From positions 2,443,738 through 2,507,737 of the forward strand of contig RPFO01000103.1 in the NCBI GenBank assembly GCA_009746045.1: DNA of 64,000 nt. Reading direction: 5' to 3'. Below the pieces are notes generated by a model that was not told where the DNA came from, ran no database searches, and saw only the letters and a list, made by a program, of their open reading frames with translations. This stretch comes from Mesostigma viride. Lineage: Eukaryota; Streptophyta; Mesostigmatophyceae; Mesostigmatales; Mesostigmataceae. Below, piece after piece: positions 62,801 to 64,000 of the stretch (the stretch's first letter is position 1; every line of letters begins with the position of its first letter). The translations under genes were made by a program, and so were the position numbers.

Positions 62801-63661
62801 ATGCGGATGACACCACCCTCATCGCGCACCCCGAGCACATTCAGACCTGGCTGGACTGTCTGGGCCTGGGCGCGGGCGGTGGGGTTGGAGATTAGTGTCA
62901 AAACTGAGGCTATGGTGATTGGGGCCTCCAGTACACCGCCGCTGCCGCGCCTGCTCGACGGGACGACGGTCCCGTTCCGCGACCGCTTCAAACTGTTGGG
63001 GAGCTGGCTCCCTGACACCGCCGCCGATGTGGACACCCGCATCGGCCTGGCCTGGGCTCGGCATCGTTCGCTCAAAACCTACTGGCGCTCCATGGGCCTG
63101 GGCGAGCACCGCAAGCGCATGCTCTTCAAGGTCCTCGTCCTCACGGTGCTCACGTATTGCGCCGAGGCCTGGACACTCACACCCACACTGGCATTTAGGC
63201 TAGACGGCACGGTAACCAGGATGCTCCGACAGGTCCTGAACGTAGGGTTTTCCAAGCGCCCGTCATCAGAGTCTTTGTATCAGGGCATGCCTCGTATTTC
63301 GGACGAGATTAGACAGCGTAGGATAGCATTTGTAGGACACCTTGCTCGCACTAGCCAGGTCGACACCGCCCTTGGTCTGGCCGGCCCCCAGCGGCTTGGC
63401 CAGCCAGGGCGGCACATTCTGACCTGGCCTGGCCCCAAGGGCATTCCCAAAAGGGTAGGGAAACATGTCACGAACTACGTCCAGATGTTGCTGGATGACC
63501 TACTGGTCCCAGCCCAGTTTGAATACCGCATCCACTCTCTCTCCCTTCTTTGGACTGCCATGCAGAACAAGACGCGGTGGCAGAAGATTGTCAAGGCTCA
63601 CACGCCCGACCCTGTGGGCAAGCCACCTCCCCCCAAGAGGAGGATGCGTTTTGATGAGTAG
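62801..63661 (+). pseudogene. LINE copy C, RT C-terminal part
   Basis: 286-codon frame: DDTTLIAHPEHIQTWLDCLG-type start in a neighbouring frame, then LEISVKTEAMVIGASST, LGSWLPDTAADVDTRIGLAW, VLTVLTYCAEAWTLTPTLAF, QRRIAFVGHLARTSQVDTAL, ending PPPKRRMRFDE. Complete at the C-terminus. Confidence 0.88.
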
Positions 63662-63700
63662 GGTAGTTAGGATTTTTCTAGAATAGATAGATTGAATTGA

Positions 63701-64000
63701 ATTGAATTGAATTGTAACATAACTCCGTTGGGAGTATATGTAGCACATAGCCCTTGAGAGGGGGCATATGGCCTATCATACATCCTAAGCTACTTCCTGC
63801 AAGGGTGGGGATGTAAAGGACCCTTGCTCTAGGTGCACCAGGGCACTTGCATCCCCATGATCTTCAAGCTATGCCCAGCGAAGGGGGAGCCTGTCATGGG
63901 GGGGAAGATCAGCATAGCTATACAAAAGCTAGGGCATGGCGTCTCAGCAGAGAGTTACTCCCTGCATGGGCACAACATAACTAAATAAAGCTAGGCATCA
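63701..64000 (-). repeat. Family-3 element 3' UTR, minus orientation, to window edge
   Basis: AACTCCGTTGGGAGTATATG (reverse of the hairpin) followed by the 3' UTR shared with 45.68-46.08 kb and, inverted, 46.78-47.14 kb. It runs off the window. Confidence 0.8.

Larger units (their letters stand above)
58661..63700 (+). mobile_element. LINE copy C, split by a DNA transposon
   Basis: Left part 58661-60146 (endonuclease end, linker, RT to past motif A); right part 62704-63700 (YADD region to 3' end with (ATTGA)n). Reading across the insertion reproduces the copy B sequence CTCTTAATGGGTTAAGGGG exactly. Confidence 0.9.

Overview
This is a eukaryotic nuclear window. It has GT-AG introns in phase-consistent gene models, long introns full of satellites, and many retroelements. 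A MYB-CC transcription factor of the PHR1/PSR1 type, known from land plants and green algae, points to the green lineage. The sequence of its MYB repeat and the presence of PAT/TOC-like tyrosine-recombinase retrotransposons fit a green or streptophyte alga. No species can be named from the sequence alone.

Layout. 1-2.5 kb: a ~26-bp satellite, a pentanucleotide tract and repeat fragments. 2.5-18.2 kb, minus strand: one intron-rich gene that I reconstructed exon by exon. It encodes a Crypton/Ndc10-like tyrosine recombinase with the catalytic series R, K, HGPR, W and Y, a coiled coil and a GCR1_C-like domain. A phase-compatible polyglutamine exon at 17.3-18.2 kb carries a perfect 2A-type motif (GDVEANPGP). 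The gene's 5' part contains tandemly multiplied symmetric exons, a duplicated exon and about 68 copies of a 40-bp minisatellite. 18.2-24.6 kb: repeats and no gene I recognise. 24.7-25.1 kb, minus: the signal-peptide and first domain exons of a secreted GH5-type (mannanase-like) protein, bracketed by two ~200-bp direct repeats. 27.0-35.0 kb, plus: the MYB-CC gene, with six exons resolved at base level plus a likely upstream exon. Its introns hold an 87 x 8-bp array, a 14 x 40-bp array and a CACGTCA cluster. Two P1BS-type sites lie about 0.9 kb upstream.

36-64 kb is a nest of transposable elements. It holds three copies of one APE-type LINE (A minus, B plus, C plus), a second LINE family nested in copy A, several ORF1-derived copies, a 199-bp CACTA-like MITE, a near-intact PAT/Ngaro-type YR retrotransposon (A1-gag-RT/RH/YR-B1-A2-B2) inserted in the AT-rich tail of LINE B, and a 2.56-kb TTAA-flanked DNA transposon splitting LINE C. 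Elements with different bodies share a short hairpin and an (AATT)n-like tail at their 3' ends, consistent with one shared reverse-transcription machinery.

The exon models come from reading splice sites and reading phase by eye. They have not been tested against RNA data or a database.
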